DNA of 64,000 nt from Donghicola eburneus (lineage in GTDB: Bacteria; Pseudomonadota; Alphaproteobacteria; Rhodobacterales; Rhodobacteraceae). This document shows, piece after piece, positions 8,178 to 16,788 of the stretch. Each line of letters begins with the position of its first letter. Within the stretch, counting starts at the first letter, position 1. Below the pieces are notes generated by a model that worked only from the letters and a program-made list of their open reading frames with translations, was not told the DNA's origin and made no database searches. The stretch lies in assembly GCF_900115865.1 (NCBI RefSeq), contig NZ_FOXY01000001.1:495142-559141 (forward strand), read 5' to 3'. The position numbers were made by a program, and so were the translations under genes.

Positions 8178-9443
8178 TTATGCCGCGATGAATTCGTTCC
8201 ACTTGCGAACCATGTACTGGTTCTCGTCCATGACGGCGTTCCAGCACGCCACCGAACCCATGCGCTCTTCGAACGAACCACCGTCGCGGGTTTCGCCCGC
8301 TTGGGCCAGCACGTCGCCGAAGGGCGAGGTGATTTCGCCGGTCGCTTCTTTGCCCTCGAACCAGTAGCCCCATTCGTTTTCGGACATGTAGTTCTTGGAG
8401 GTTTCGGGAACCGCCGAGTAGTAGCCCTGACGCATCAGGAAGCCGCCGACCCAGCCGTCGAGGTACCAGTTGATGTATTCGTAGGCTGCATCCAGCTCCA
8501 TGCCGCTCAGCGACTTGGACAGGCCCAGACCGCCGCCCCACGAACGGTAGCCTTCCTTCAGAGGCTGATAGACGCAGGGGATGCCGCGTGATTTTACAGC
8601 AGTGATCGCAGGCGACCACATGGACTGGATCACAACCTCGCCCGACGCCATCAGGTTGACCGACTCGTCAAAGGTTTTCCAGAACGCGCGGAACTGGCCA
8701 GCACGCTTGGCTTCGGTAAAGATCGCAAAGGTCGCGTCGATCTCTTCCTTGGTCATGTTGCCTTTGTCGCCGTACTGGATTTCGCCCATAGCTTCGCAGA
8801 CCATTGCCATGTCCATGATACCAATCGACGAAATGTCGAGGATCGAAGCTTTGCCTTTGAACTCGGGGTTCAGCAGCTCGGCCCAAGTGTTGATGGGGCG
8901 GTTGATCAGGTCAGGGCGGATGCCCAGAGTGTCCGCGTTGTAAATCGTGGGGATCAGGGTCATCCAGTTGGTTTCCTGATCCGCAAAGGTGGTCGCGCCA
9001 GGCTCTTCGACAAAGCCAACGGTGTGGGGGGCAGTGCCCTGCGCGATGGTGCTTTCGGGGGTCAGTTTACCCGAACGGAAGATGCCAACGATCTTGTCGT
9101 AGTTCTTGATTTTGCTGGTATCCATCGCCTGCAGGTTGCCGGTCGGCCAAACCTTTTTACAGATCCAGTATTCGATATCCGCAATGTCAAAGCTGTCGGG
9201 CTGGGTCGCGGCGCGCTGGGTCACGCTGTCGGAATCCAGAGCGGTCATTTCCAGCGTGAAGCCAAGGTCTTCTTTCACTTTCTGGCCGACTTCGTTCAGG
9301 TTTGACACGCCGGTGCCGAACTGGCGCAGAGTGATGTCTTTGATCTCTTGCGCCCAGACCATGGGCGCGGGCAGGGTCGATGCCGCAACGGCTGCTGCGC
9401 CGCTTTTCAGGATGGATCGACGGGAATAACGCATTTTCGACAT
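8178..9443 (-). CDS. Tat-exported substrate-binding protein of the ABC importer
   Basis: 421 residues. The N terminus MSKMRYSRRSILKSGAAAVA is a twin-arginine signal with SRRSILK, followed by a hydrophobic stretch and the cleavage-like site VWAQ. The mature protein has the layout of PotD/PotF-type periplasmic receptors. The frame is open up to 9554, but the ATG at 9443 has AGGGA eight bases before it and directly begins the Tat signal, so it was chosen. Lies 34 bases after the ATPase gene. Ligand unknown; polyamine-like or amino-acid-derived compound suggested by family and by the racemase gene. Confidence 0.9.
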   Translation of the reverse strand: MSKMRYSRRSILKSGAAAVAASTLPAPMVWAQEIKDITLRQFGTGVSNLNEVGQKVKEDLGFTLEMTALDSDSVTQRAATQPDSFDIADIEYWICKKVWPTGNLQAMDTSKIKNYDKIVGIFRSGKLTPESTIAQGTAPHTVGFVEEPGATTFADQETNWMTLIPTIYNADTLGIRPDLINRPINTWAELLNPEFKGKASILDISSIGIMDMAMVCEAMGEIQYGDKGNMTKEEIDATFAIFTEAKRAGQFRAFWKTFDESVNLMASGEVVIQSMWSPAITAVKSRGIPCVYQPLKEGYRSWGGGLGLSKSLSGMELDAAYEYINWYLDGWVGGFLMRQGYYSAVPETSKNYMSENEWGYWFEGKEATGEITSPFGDVLAQAGETRDGGSFEERMGSVACWNAVMDENQYMVRKWNEFIAA

Positions 9444-9477
9444 AGTACTAAATCCCTGTTGTGGATTGAGGAGTTGC

Positions 9478-10452
9478 TTATGCTTGGAGGCGGTGAACCC
9501 GCCCTTCGTCCCAGACGAAGCTGACCGCTTCGCCGGTTTCTTTTGGTGCAGCAAAGAAGGCTGCCTCGGGCACGAGAGCCACGATCTCTTCTCCGGCGGG
9601 GGTGATCGCTGTCAGCGACACGTGGGCGCCTTGGTATTCCACGGCAGTCACGGTGGCGGGCAAGCCGGTGTCGGCCATGCGGACCTCATCGGCGCGCAAT
9701 GCAATTTTGTGCCCTTCGAAGGAGATGACGTTGTGGCCGCCCATAAAGCGGGCCACGAATTCGGTGCGGGGGGCCATCCAGACGTCGCGCGCCGGGCCCG
9801 CCTGTTCGATGACGGCGTTGTTCATCACCACGATCTCGTCCGCCAGCGCCAGCGCTTCGTCCTGACCGTGGGTCACGTGAATAAAGGTAATGCCAAGCTC
9901 GCGCTGCAGACGCTTCAATTCAGCCCGCATGCGAATGCGCAGAAAGGGGTCGAGCGCGGATAGCGGTTCATCCAGCAACAGGACGCGAGGTTTGGTCACC
10001 AGAGCGCGCGCCAGAGCCACACGCTGCTGCTGACCGCCAGAGAGTTGGTCGGGCAAGCGGTCGGCAAGGTGGGTCATGTCCACCAGTTCCAGCATCTCGT
10101 CAGCCGCCTTGTGTCGGGTCGGCTTGTCCACGCCCTTCATGTGCAAGGAAAAAGCGACGTTGTCGCGCACGCTCAGGTGCGGAAATAGGGCGTAGTTCTG
10201 GAACATCATCGCCGTGCCGCGCTGTGCAGGCGAAAGGTGCGAGATATCGTGCCCATCCAGCACAATCGAGCCGTCCGACACGCTCTCGTGTCCTGCGATC
10301 ATGCGCAGGGTCGAGGACTTGCCGCAGCCCGATGGTCCCAGAAGGCACACATAAGAGCCATTCAGAAACACATGATTGATGTTGTCCACCGCGGTGGTGT
10401 CCCCGTAGCGTTTGCTCAGGTGTACCAGTTCCAGATCCTGACCCGATCGCAT
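9478..10452 (-). CDS. ABC transporter ATP-binding protein, PotA type
   Basis: 324 residues. Walker A is LLGPSGCGKSST, the Q-loop FQNYALFPHLSV, the signature LSGGQQQRVALARAL, Walker B VLLLDEPLSALD and the switch histidine in FIHVTHGQDEA. The C-terminal part (about 245-324) is a TOBE-type domain. The open frame extends further upstream to 10782, but MRSGQDLELV at 10452 is the family-typical start with AGGGG before it; the extension runs through the control region. First gene of the operon, divergent from the GntR regulator. Confidence 0.93.
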   Translation of the reverse strand: MRSGQDLELVHLSKRYGDTTAVDNINHVFLNGSYVCLLGPSGCGKSSTLRMIAGHESVSDGSIVLDGHDISHLSPAQRGTAMMFQNYALFPHLSVRDNVAFSLHMKGVDKPTRHKAADEMLELVDMTHLADRLPDQLSGGQQQRVALARALVTKPRVLLLDEPLSALDPFLRIRMRAELKRLQRELGITFIHVTHGQDEALALADEIVVMNNAVIEQAGPARDVWMAPRTEFVARFMGGHNVISFEGHKIALRADEVRMADTGLPATVTAVEYQGAHVSLTAITPAGEEIVALVPEAAFFAAPKETGEAVSFVWDEGRVHRLQA

Positions 10453-10581
10453 GTGCTGTGCCCCTATGAGTTGCGTCTTGGGTTCACGTTGGTCGGTAAA
10501 TTTCCTGACCGTGAAGAAAAAATCCGCATACGGCAGTGCAGAAACTTGAGATGGCGCGAAATTAAGCAGCTGGTGCAAAGC

Positions 10582-10625
10582 TGTGCACAAATGATAATCC
10601 GAAATCGTATACAATATCGTGCACG
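10582..10625. promoter_or_regulatory. Operator cluster between the ABC operon and its GntR regulator
   Basis: Three palindromes with the GTNNAC core of FadR/FCD-type GntR operators: TGTGCACA (10582-10589), ATCGTATACAAT (10604-10615) and CGTGCACG (10618-10625). The first two centres are 24 bp apart and the last two 12 bp. Binding here could control both divergent genes. Site assignment is inference from symmetry and position. Confidence 0.5.
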
Positions 10626-10704
10626 GAGGAATGCAGGACCTCCTGACTTGCGATTCGGACCCGAAGTGGGGATCAGTGAGGCAATGAAATAGGGGTTCGG
10701 GCAC

Positions 10705-11394
10705 ATGGCACCCAAGGAAAAGGCAACAGATACAGCAAGCACCAAGGTCGCAGAGGCGCTGGCCGAAGCGATCCACGAGCATCGGATCGCCCCCGGAACG
10801 AAGCTGAACGAAGACGAAGTTGGCGAAGTCTACGGCGTCAGCCGGACAGTCATTCGCGCCGCATTGCAGCAGTTAGCCCATCAACGCTTGGTAGAGTTGA
10901 AGCGGAACCGTGGCGCTTTCGTTGCGCGGCCCACGGTGAAAGAGGCACGCGAAGTCTTTGAGGCCCGCGCGCTGCTCGAGCCGACCATGACCCGACACGC
11001 CGCAGAGCGGATGACCGAAGCGGACCTAGCGGTTTTGCAGTCCCACATCGATGCAGAGCACGCGGCACTCGCCGCAGGGCAAACGGGCAAGGCGCTGCAG
11101 CTCTCGGGGCAGTTCCACGTAGAGGTCGCGCGGATCGCGGATCAGGACACAATCGAAGAGATCATTGCACAGCTCGTCGCCCGCTCTTCGCTGATCATCG
11201 CGCTCTATTGGCAGAGGCGGGCGGCCTTGTGCGAAAGCAACGCGCACCACGCACTGATCAAGGCGCTGGCCAACAAGGATGGCGCACTTGCTGAAGAGTT
11301 AATGAAGAACCACCTCTTGGACCTGCTGACGTCCTTGGATCTGCGCGAACAGACATCAGCACCGCAGTCGTTGTCCGAAGCGTTAAAGGTCTGA
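10705..11394 (+). CDS. GntR-family transcriptional regulator, FCD (FadR-like) type
   Basis: 229 residues. N-terminal winged helix-turn-helix (about 14-80) with IAPGTKLNEDEVGEVYGVSR and VELKRNRGAFVARPT, then an all-alpha FCD ligand-binding domain (about 90-220) with the metal-binding histidines in FHVEVARIA and NAHHALIKAL. Divergently transcribed from the polyamine-type ABC operon, so it most likely represses or activates that operon in response to the imported compound or its metabolite. Confidence 0.92.
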   Translation: MAPKEKATDTASTKVAEALAEAIHEHRIAPGTKLNEDEVGEVYGVSRTVIRAALQQLAHQRLVELKRNRGAFVARPTVKEAREVFEARALLEPTMTRHAAERMTEADLAVLQSHIDAEHAALAAGQTGKALQLSGQFHVEVARIADQDTIEEIIAQLVARSSLIIALYWQRRAALCESNAHHALIKALANKDGALAEELMKNHLLDLLTSLDLREQTSAPQSLSEALKV

Positions 11395-11404
11395 TGATGG
11401 TGGA

Positions 11405-11735
11405 AAGTGGAGGTTTCTGTTGCCAGGTACCTCCGAACCCCGCCTTACGCTGCTAGGCACAAGGACTTAGATTTCGGAAACTCCGACTGCTTACGCAGCC
11501 ATTGCTACCGGAGCACGATTGTCGTTTGCAATTGTACTTGTTGAACCGATAACGGCGGTATCACACCGGGACAAAGCAAACCCCTTTAGACGTTCGTCGA
11601 TCCTGTTTCGGCCCCATGATCCCAAACGATAGGATTTTTGGTGGAGCCGCCGGGTACCGCCCCCGGGTCCGATCCGCTTACTACGAGCGCGTTTATGTCC
11701 ATAGTCGGTTGCCCGACGCGCTTAACCTACGAACT
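11405..11735 (-). ncRNA. ssrA: Two-piece, circularly permuted tmRNA
   Basis: Read on the minus strand. The acceptor piece comes first (about 11735 to 11639) and ends in GGCGGCTCCACCA; the T-arm-like part GGACCCGGGGGCGG precedes it. A spacer of 23 bases (11638-11616) follows, then the coding piece begins at 11615 with GGGGCCGAAACAGGATCGACG. The ends pair as a seven-base acceptor stem: GGGGCCG with CGGCTCC. The coding piece holds the tag frame and ends near a GGAGGT/ACCTCC hairpin (11409-11434). This inverted order of the two halves is the known alphaproteobacterial form, matured by removing the spacer. It rescues stalled ribosomes. The outer ends are approximate. Confidence 0.93.
11491..11529 (-). 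other. tmRNA tag-peptide reading frame
   Basis: Minus-strand codons GCA AAC GAC AAT CGT GCT CCG GTA GCA ATG GCT GCG TAA give ANDNRAPVAMAA and stop. The ANDN...AA pattern is the alphaproteobacterial degradation tag; the terminal residues direct tagged proteins to ClpXP, aided by SspB. Confidence 0.95.
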
Positions 11736-11861
11736 TATTGGCGGAATTCAAGAGGTCGTCTTCAGAATCCTGTATGGATTTTCTTGCCTGCGGGGGCGGG
11801 CTCGGTTTTCATAACCCCCGAGGATCGATTGCAAAAACACCGACAAAGGCGGGAAAGTCCG

Positions 11862-12377
11862 ATGCTGACCAAAGAATATTGCATAACGATGGCACGGTAT
11901 AACGCGTGGCAGAACAGGGGGCTGCGCAAAATCCTGCAAGAGATGCCACGCGCCGAACTCACCAAGGATCGCGGCGCATTCTTTGGATCTATTTTTGCGA
12001 CCGTGAATCATTTGCTGTGGGCGGACACCATGTGGATGTCCCGCTTCGAAGGAAAGCCGTCGCCGGGCGGGACGACCGAAGAGAGCAAGGCATTTCAGCC
12101 CACTGCCGCCGCATGGTCCGGCGAGCGGTTCCGTATGGACGGCCACATCCTGATTTGGGCCGAAAAGGTGCGCGCGCTTGATTTGGTGTCGGACCTCAGT
12201 TGGCACTCTGGGCTTCTGGGGCGGGAGGTGTCGAAAAACATGGGCGATTGCGTGATGCACTTTTTCAACCACCAAACCCATCACCGCGGGCAGGTGCACG
12301 CTATGTTGACCCAGATCGGGATCACACCAGAGCCAACAGATCTGTTCCTGATGCCCGAGTCAGGGCCATGGCTTTGA
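11862..12377 (+). CDS. DinB-fold (putative metal-dependent) protein
   Basis: 171 residues, four-helix-bundle DinB/YfiT type. Three histidines in family positions are visible: ATVNHLLWAD (about residue 49), and in the C-terminal half MHFFNHQTHHRGQVHAML, which carries the typical HxxxHRGQ. Such proteins are thiol-dependent transferases or hydrolases of uncertain substrate. The frame is open from 11616, but that extension runs antisense through the tmRNA gene; MLTKEYCITMARYN at 11862 has AAGGCGGGAA before it and is the family N terminus. Confidence 0.9.
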   Translation: MLTKEYCITMARYNAWQNRGLRKILQEMPRAELTKDRGAFFGSIFATVNHLLWADTMWMSRFEGKPSPGGTTEESKAFQPTAAAWSGERFRMDGHILIWAEKVRALDLVSDLSWHSGLLGREVSKNMGDCVMHFFNHQTHHRGQVHAMLTQIGITPEPTDLFLMPESGPWL

Positions 12378-12415
12378 CAGCTTTGAAATATTTTGACTTT
12401 TTGTGAACCATTGAG

Positions 12416-12445
12416 TGATCCGGAGCGTTTTGCCCAACGTAATAG
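12416..12445 (+). promoter_or_regulatory. RpoE/ECF-type promoter of the photolyase gene
   Basis: TGATCC (12416-12421), 18 bases, TAATAG (12440-12445), about 28 bases before the GTG start. TGATCC with a TAA-type -10 is the pattern of the RpoE-ChrR (ECF11) singlet-oxygen regulon of Rhodobacter sphaeroides, in which a photolyase followed by a CFA-type gene (phrA-cfaS) are core members. Same gene order here supports the reading. Confidence 0.65.
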
Positions 12446-12472
12446 TTTGTAATTAAAACCAAGAGGCATTGC

Positions 12473-13891
12473 GTGGCAGAGACTTCTCCTATCATCGTCT
12501 GGTTCCGTCGGGACCTTCGTTTGTCCGACCATCCAGCACTTTGGGCCGCAATGTCGTCCGGACGCCCTGTTCTTCCAGTTTTCATTTGCGACAGGCTCGT
12601 CGAACAGTTGGGCGCCGCGCCGAAATGGCGTTTGGGCCTTGGGGCGGAGCACCTGTCTGGATCGCTCAAGGACATTGGTAGCCGTCTCATTCTGCGCAAG
12701 GGCGACCCGGCAGAGGTGCTTCGTGCGCTGATCGAAGAGACCGGCGCAGACACGGTGTATTGGTCGCGGGCCTATGATCCAGACAGTGTGGAGCGTGACA
12801 AAGCGGTGAAAGCTGCGCTCAAAGACGATGGGATTGCAGCGGAAAGCCATCTTGGCCACTTGATGTTCGAGCCTTGGACGGTCGAAACGGGAACGGGCGG
12901 CTACTACAAAGTCTTTACACCTTATTGGAAGAATGTGCGCGATCGCGACGTTCCGCAGCCTCTGGGCCGCGTATCGAGCCTTGAGGCTCCAGCGTCATGG
13001 CCGGAGTCGGACGATCTTGAGGACTGGGGCTTGGCCGATGACATGCGCCGTGGCGCGGATGTGGTCCGCCCGTTCGTCCAGTTGGGCGAGGATGCGGCGC
13101 AGGATCGTTTGGCCCACTTCATTGAAGACATCGTCGATGATTACGACACCCTTCGTGACTTGCCCTCCGAAGATGGCACCAGCTGTCTGTCTGAAAACCT
13201 AGCCCTTGGCGAAATCAGCCCGCGCCAATGCTGGCATGCGGCTGCGCGCAAGCAGCACGAGGGCAGCAAGGGCGCTGAAACCTTTATGAAGGAATTGGCG
13301 TGGCGCGAGTTTGCCTACCATCTGATCTGGCACACGCCGCAAATCGCGACCGAGAATTGGCGTGAAGAGTGGTCTGCATTCCCTTGGAACGAAAAGGAAA
13401 ATGACGAGGTCAGGGCGTGGAAGCAGGGTCGGACAGGCATCCAGTTCGTAGATGCCGCCATGCGAGAACTCTATGTCACTGGTCGGATGCACAATCGGGC
13501 CCGCATGATTGTGGCCAGCTACTTGACCAAACATCTGCTGACCCATTGGAAAATCGGTCAAAAATGGTTTGAGGACTGTCTGATTGATTGGGACCCCGCG
13601 TCGAACGCGATGGGGTGGCAATGGTCGGCGGGGTCGGGGCCAGATGCAACGCCATACTTCCGAGTATTCAACCCGGTGACGCAGCTCGACAAGTTCGACA
13701 AGCAGCGCAACTACGTGTCACGCTGGATCGCCGAAGGGCGCGGTAATCCCCACGAGGATGCTCTGAAGTATTTTGACGCGGTGCCGGTCAGCTGGAACCT
13801 GTCGCCGGACGACGACTATCCGAATGCGATCGTTAGCGCCGATGCGGGGCGGAAACGGGCACTTGATGCCTATGAAAACCGCGATTTCTGA
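12473..13891 (+). CDS. phrB: Deoxyribodipyrimidine photolyase
   Basis: 472 residues. Light-driven repair of UV pyrimidine dimers. N-terminal alpha/beta antenna-binding domain starts IIVWFRRDLRLSDHPAL; the C-terminal FAD domain carries FMKELAWREFAYHL, GRTGIQFVDAAMREL, TGRMHNRARMIVASYLTKHL and WDPASNAMGWQW, the class I CPD-photolyase FAD-binding signatures. Start is GTG at 12473 with AAGAGG six bases upstream. An ECF-type promoter precedes it and a CFA-type methyltransferase gene follows after 72 bases. Confidence 0.96.
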   Translation: MAETSPIIVWFRRDLRLSDHPALWAAMSSGRPVLPVFICDRLVEQLGAAPKWRLGLGAEHLSGSLKDIGSRLILRKGDPAEVLRALIEETGADTVYWSRAYDPDSVERDKAVKAALKDDGIAAESHLGHLMFEPWTVETGTGGYYKVFTPYWKNVRDRDVPQPLGRVSSLEAPASWPESDDLEDWGLADDMRRGADVVRPFVQLGEDAAQDRLAHFIEDIVDDYDTLRDLPSEDGTSCLSENLALGEISPRQCWHAAARKQHEGSKGAETFMKELAWREFAYHLIWHTPQIATENWREEWSAFPWNEKENDEVRAWKQGRTGIQFVDAAMRELYVTGRMHNRARMIVASYLTKHLLTHWKIGQKWFEDCLIDWDPASNAMGWQWSAGSGPDATPYFRVFNPVTQLDKFDKQRNYVSRWIAEGRGNPHEDALKYFDAVPVSWNLSPDDDYPNAIVSADAGRKRALDAYENRDF

Positions 13892-13963
13892 AGACACAAT
13901 AAAAAGATTTGCGGCGGTCCGCTTCAAGGACCTAGCCTAGAAAGACCCACAGGGAGAAGAACC

Positions 13964-15172
13964 ATGATCCTGACAGACACCAAAGGCCAGACCGAATTGC
14001 CCCGTTATCTGGGCTCCGTCCTGTCGATGATGGAAGGCATGCGGGCAGGGCGCTTGGACATCCGACTTGAGGATGGGCGCGTGTTCCGGTGCGAGGGCAA
14101 ATTGCCCGGTCCGGTCGCAGAGATTGTGATCCATCATCCGGACGTGTTCAGCCGCCTGATCCGCGAGGGCGATCTGGGTTTTTGCGATTCCTATCTGGAT
14201 GGCTGGTGGAGCAGTCCGGACCTTCAAGCCTTTATGGATCTGGTGCATGACCAGCAAGAGTCGGTCTATGACGGCTTTCCGGGGCAATCGCTTGTTCGCG
14301 CGATGGAAAAATTCCGTTTCTGGCTGCAGTCAAATACCAAGCGCCAAGCGCGCAAAAACATTTCATATCATTATGATCTTGGGAATGACTTCTATAGCCT
14401 GTGGCTGGACGATACGATGACTTACTCGTCGGCGATCTTTAAGTCTGGCCAAGAGGATTTGGAGACTGCGCAGATCGAAAAGTACAAGTCGATGGTCGAC
14501 CGGATGGGCGTAAAGCCCGGGGATCACGTGCTCGAGATTGGCTGCGGTTGGGGCGGGTTCGCCGAATATGCCGCCAAGGTGCGTGGGCTCAAGGTTACAG
14601 GCCTAACGATCAGCAAAGAGCAGCTTGCCTATGCGCAAAAGCGCATCGCAGACGCAGGTTTGTCGGATCAGGTAACGCTCAAATTGCAGGACTATCGTGA
14701 TGAGACAGGCGTCTATGACGGTATCGCAAGCATCGAGATGTTCGAAGCTGTTGGAGAGAAATACTGGCCCACATATTTCAAGACCGTGCACAACTGCCTA
14801 AAGCCAGGTGCCTCGGCCACGCTTCAGATCATTTTGATCGAGGACAAGCGCTGGGACACCTACCGTAAGGGCGTGGATTTCATCCAGAAATACATCTTTC
14901 CGGGCGGGATGCTGCCGTCTCCTCGTGTCCTTCGTAATCAGGTTGAGCAAGCTGGGCTCACAGTCCGTGATACCTTTGAGTTTGGCCAAAGCTACAGCCA
15001 GACCCTGCGCCGCTGGCACGAGACCTTTAACGAACGTTGGGATCAGGTTGCCAGCCACGGCTTCGATGAACGTTTCCGCCGCATGTGGAATTTCTACCTG
15101 ACAGCTTGCGCTGGCTCGTTCAAAGGCGGTATTTGCGATGTAACGCAAATGACAATCGAAAGACCTGCTTAA
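13964..15172 (+). CDS. Cyclopropane-fatty-acyl-phospholipid synthase family methyltransferase
   Basis: 402 residues. SAM-dependent enzyme acting on double bonds of membrane phospholipid acyl chains. Seen: N-terminal lipid-binding part, YHYDLGNDFYSLWLDDTMTYSSAIF (substrate/active-site region), SAM motif VLEIGCGWGGFAEYAA, and EMFEAVGEKYW. GGGAGAAG precedes the ATG. Its position after a photolyase with an ECF-like promoter matches phrA-cfaS of R. sphaeroides, where the CFA-like enzyme (RSP_2144) takes part in making methylated and furan fatty acids under singlet-oxygen stress. Whether this copy forms cyclopropane or methyl-branched products cannot be told by eye. Confidence 0.92.
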   Translation: MILTDTKGQTELPRYLGSVLSMMEGMRAGRLDIRLEDGRVFRCEGKLPGPVAEIVIHHPDVFSRLIREGDLGFCDSYLDGWWSSPDLQAFMDLVHDQQESVYDGFPGQSLVRAMEKFRFWLQSNTKRQARKNISYHYDLGNDFYSLWLDDTMTYSSAIFKSGQEDLETAQIEKYKSMVDRMGVKPGDHVLEIGCGWGGFAEYAAKVRGLKVTGLTISKEQLAYAQKRIADAGLSDQVTLKLQDYRDETGVYDGIASIEMFEAVGEKYWPTYFKTVHNCLKPGASATLQIILIEDKRWDTYRKGVDFIQKYIFPGGMLPSPRVLRNQVEQAGLTVRDTFEFGQSYSQTLRRWHETFNERWDQVASHGFDERFRRMWNFYLTACAGSFKGGICDVTQMTIERPA

Positions 15173-15174
15173 AA

Positions 15175-15615
15175 ATGCCTACCGCGTCCCGCCTGATTGC
15201 AGCACTTCTGATGGCAGGGACGGGTATCATTCTGGCGCTTGAGTTGCGCGAGCTGCGGGACAGCTTGCGCTTCTATCCATTCTTTATCGAGTTTAACGCT
15301 TTGCTCGGGGCAGTCATCGGTTGGAAACTGGTCGGCGCGCGCGTTGGACATGGATGGGCACGGGCCGCAGCCACAGGGATTAGCGGCGGCTTCGTGACCC
15401 TGATCCTTGTCGTATTCGGATTGGCATTTCGGGAAATGCTAAATCGATCGTTTCGAAAATTCTACGATCATGCTTTAGAGGCCATTCTAGCCGCAGTGAA
15501 AATTGGAATAACCGACTTGTTGGCGATTTCTGCGACTGCGATGATCTTGCCCGTGATTATGGGGGCAGTGTTGTCCGGTTTGGGGGCCGAAGCCGCAGAG
15601 CGCCGCTGGAGATAA
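15175..15615 (+). CDS. trgA: TrgA-family membrane protein
   Basis: 146 residues, about four membrane segments (residues 5-22, 40-58, 68-90, 110-135). It begins MPTASRLIAALLMAGTG. Gene context identifies it: it precedes trgB and cysK exactly as in the R. sphaeroides tellurite-resistance locus. Molecular function unknown; the name comes from raised tellurite resistance when present with trgB. It starts two bases after the methyltransferase stop, so it may share that transcript. Confidence 0.85.
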   Translation: MPTASRLIAALLMAGTGIILALELRELRDSLRFYPFFIEFNALLGAVIGWKLVGARVGHGWARAAATGISGGFVTLILVVFGLAFREMLNRSFRKFYDHALEAILAAVKIGITDLLAISATAMILPVIMGAVLSGLGAEAAERRWR

Positions 15616-15618
15616 AAA

Positions 15619-16737
15619 ATGAACGACTTTTTCGTTTATGGCACGCTGCGCCATAAACCCCTTCTCGATCTGGTAGCAGGCGCCCCGGTCGAGGCCACCC
15701 CCGCACGTATTTCGGGCTTTGCCGTATATTGGGCGGCGGGCGAAAGCTTCCCCATGATTACTGCCGAAGAGGGTGGCCAAGCCGAGGGCCTGTTGCTGCG
15801 CAATCTCACAGGCATTCAGCGCGATCGACTGGACTATTACGAACTGGCTTTCGGGTATCAGCGCGCAGATGTCTGCGTTGACGCCGGAACGGGCCATGAG
15901 ATGGCGTCATGTTACATCGCCGCGCGGCAGCTCTATTCCCAAGGTGAACCGTTTGATTTGGACGCATGGGGCGGAAAATGGGCCCCGACGTCCATGCGTG
16001 CAGCCGAAGAGGTCATGATGTCTTTTGGCAACGAGGACCCGCGCGATGTTGGGGCACGCTTTGGAACCATCAGGATGCGCGCCGCAAGCTATGCCAATGC
16101 GCAGGCTGATCCCAGCGCGCTGACCCCGTCTGGCCTGACAGCGCAGAATGTGATCAGCCATCGCCGCATGATCCCCTATGCGAACTATTTTGCGGTGGAT
16201 GAGCATGACCTGTCGTTTCAACGCCATGATGGGTCCCCCAGCGAAGTGGTGAACCGTGCGACGTTTATGGCGGCAGATGCGGTAATTGTGCTGCCCTATG
16301 ATCCGGTGCGGGACCGCGTTTTGCTGGTCGAACAATTCCGTGCAGGACCTTATTTTCGTGGTGATCCGCATTGTTGGGCGCTGGAACCTGTCGCAGGCCG
16401 TATCGATCCGGGCGAAACTGCGATCGAAGCTGCCGAGCGCGAAACCCGCGAGGAAGCACGGCTGGAGATGTCGCGCCTGATTCCGGTGAATCGCGGATAT
16501 CCATCGCCCGGATGTTCCAGCGAGTATTACCACCTGTTTGTTGGCCTTGCGGACCTGCCCGATGACATCGTTGGCGTCGGCGGCGAAGAAACCGAGGCAG
16601 AGGATATCCGGACCCATCTTTTCAGCTACACAGAGCTGATGGAGATGGTCGACAACGACCGGATTAGCACCCAGCCGACCTGCCTTTTGGCGCTTTGGTT
16701 ATCACGGGCACGCGACGGATTGCGCCAGACGGGTTGA
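15619..16737 (+). CDS. trgB: TrgB: gamma-glutamylcyclotransferase-like domain fused to Nudix hydrolase
   Basis: 372 residues, two domains. The N-terminal 140 residues begin MNDFFVYGTLRHKPLLDLV, the YGTLR motif of the gamma-glutamylcyclotransferase/AIG2-like fold. The C-terminal part (about 190-365) is an ADP-ribose-pyrophosphatase-like Nudix hydrolase with the Nudix box starting at GRIDPGETAIEAAERE and continuing TREEARLEM. Three bases after trgA. The fusion is normal for TrgB. It could join glutathione-related and nucleotide-sugar cleavage functions, but the substrates are not established. Confidence 0.92.
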   Translation: MNDFFVYGTLRHKPLLDLVAGAPVEATPARISGFAVYWAAGESFPMITAEEGGQAEGLLLRNLTGIQRDRLDYYELAFGYQRADVCVDAGTGHEMASCYIAARQLYSQGEPFDLDAWGGKWAPTSMRAAEEVMMSFGNEDPRDVGARFGTIRMRAASYANAQADPSALTPSGLTAQNVISHRRMIPYANYFAVDEHDLSFQRHDGSPSEVVNRATFMAADAVIVLPYDPVRDRVLLVEQFRAGPYFRGDPHCWALEPVAGRIDPGETAIEAAERETREEARLEMSRLIPVNRGYPSPGCSSEYYHLFVGLADLPDDIVGVGGEETEAEDIRTHLFSYTELMEMVDNDRISTQPTCLLALWLSRARDGLRQTG

Positions 16738-16788
16738 GTTCGCCCACAGACACCCATATTCATGTCGCTGTAACACGAGAAAGGGCGC

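Noticed and set aside
11616..11861. N-terminal extension of the DinB-like protein
   Set aside because: Runs antisense through the tmRNA acceptor piece; the ATG at 11862 has a ribosome site and matches the family start.
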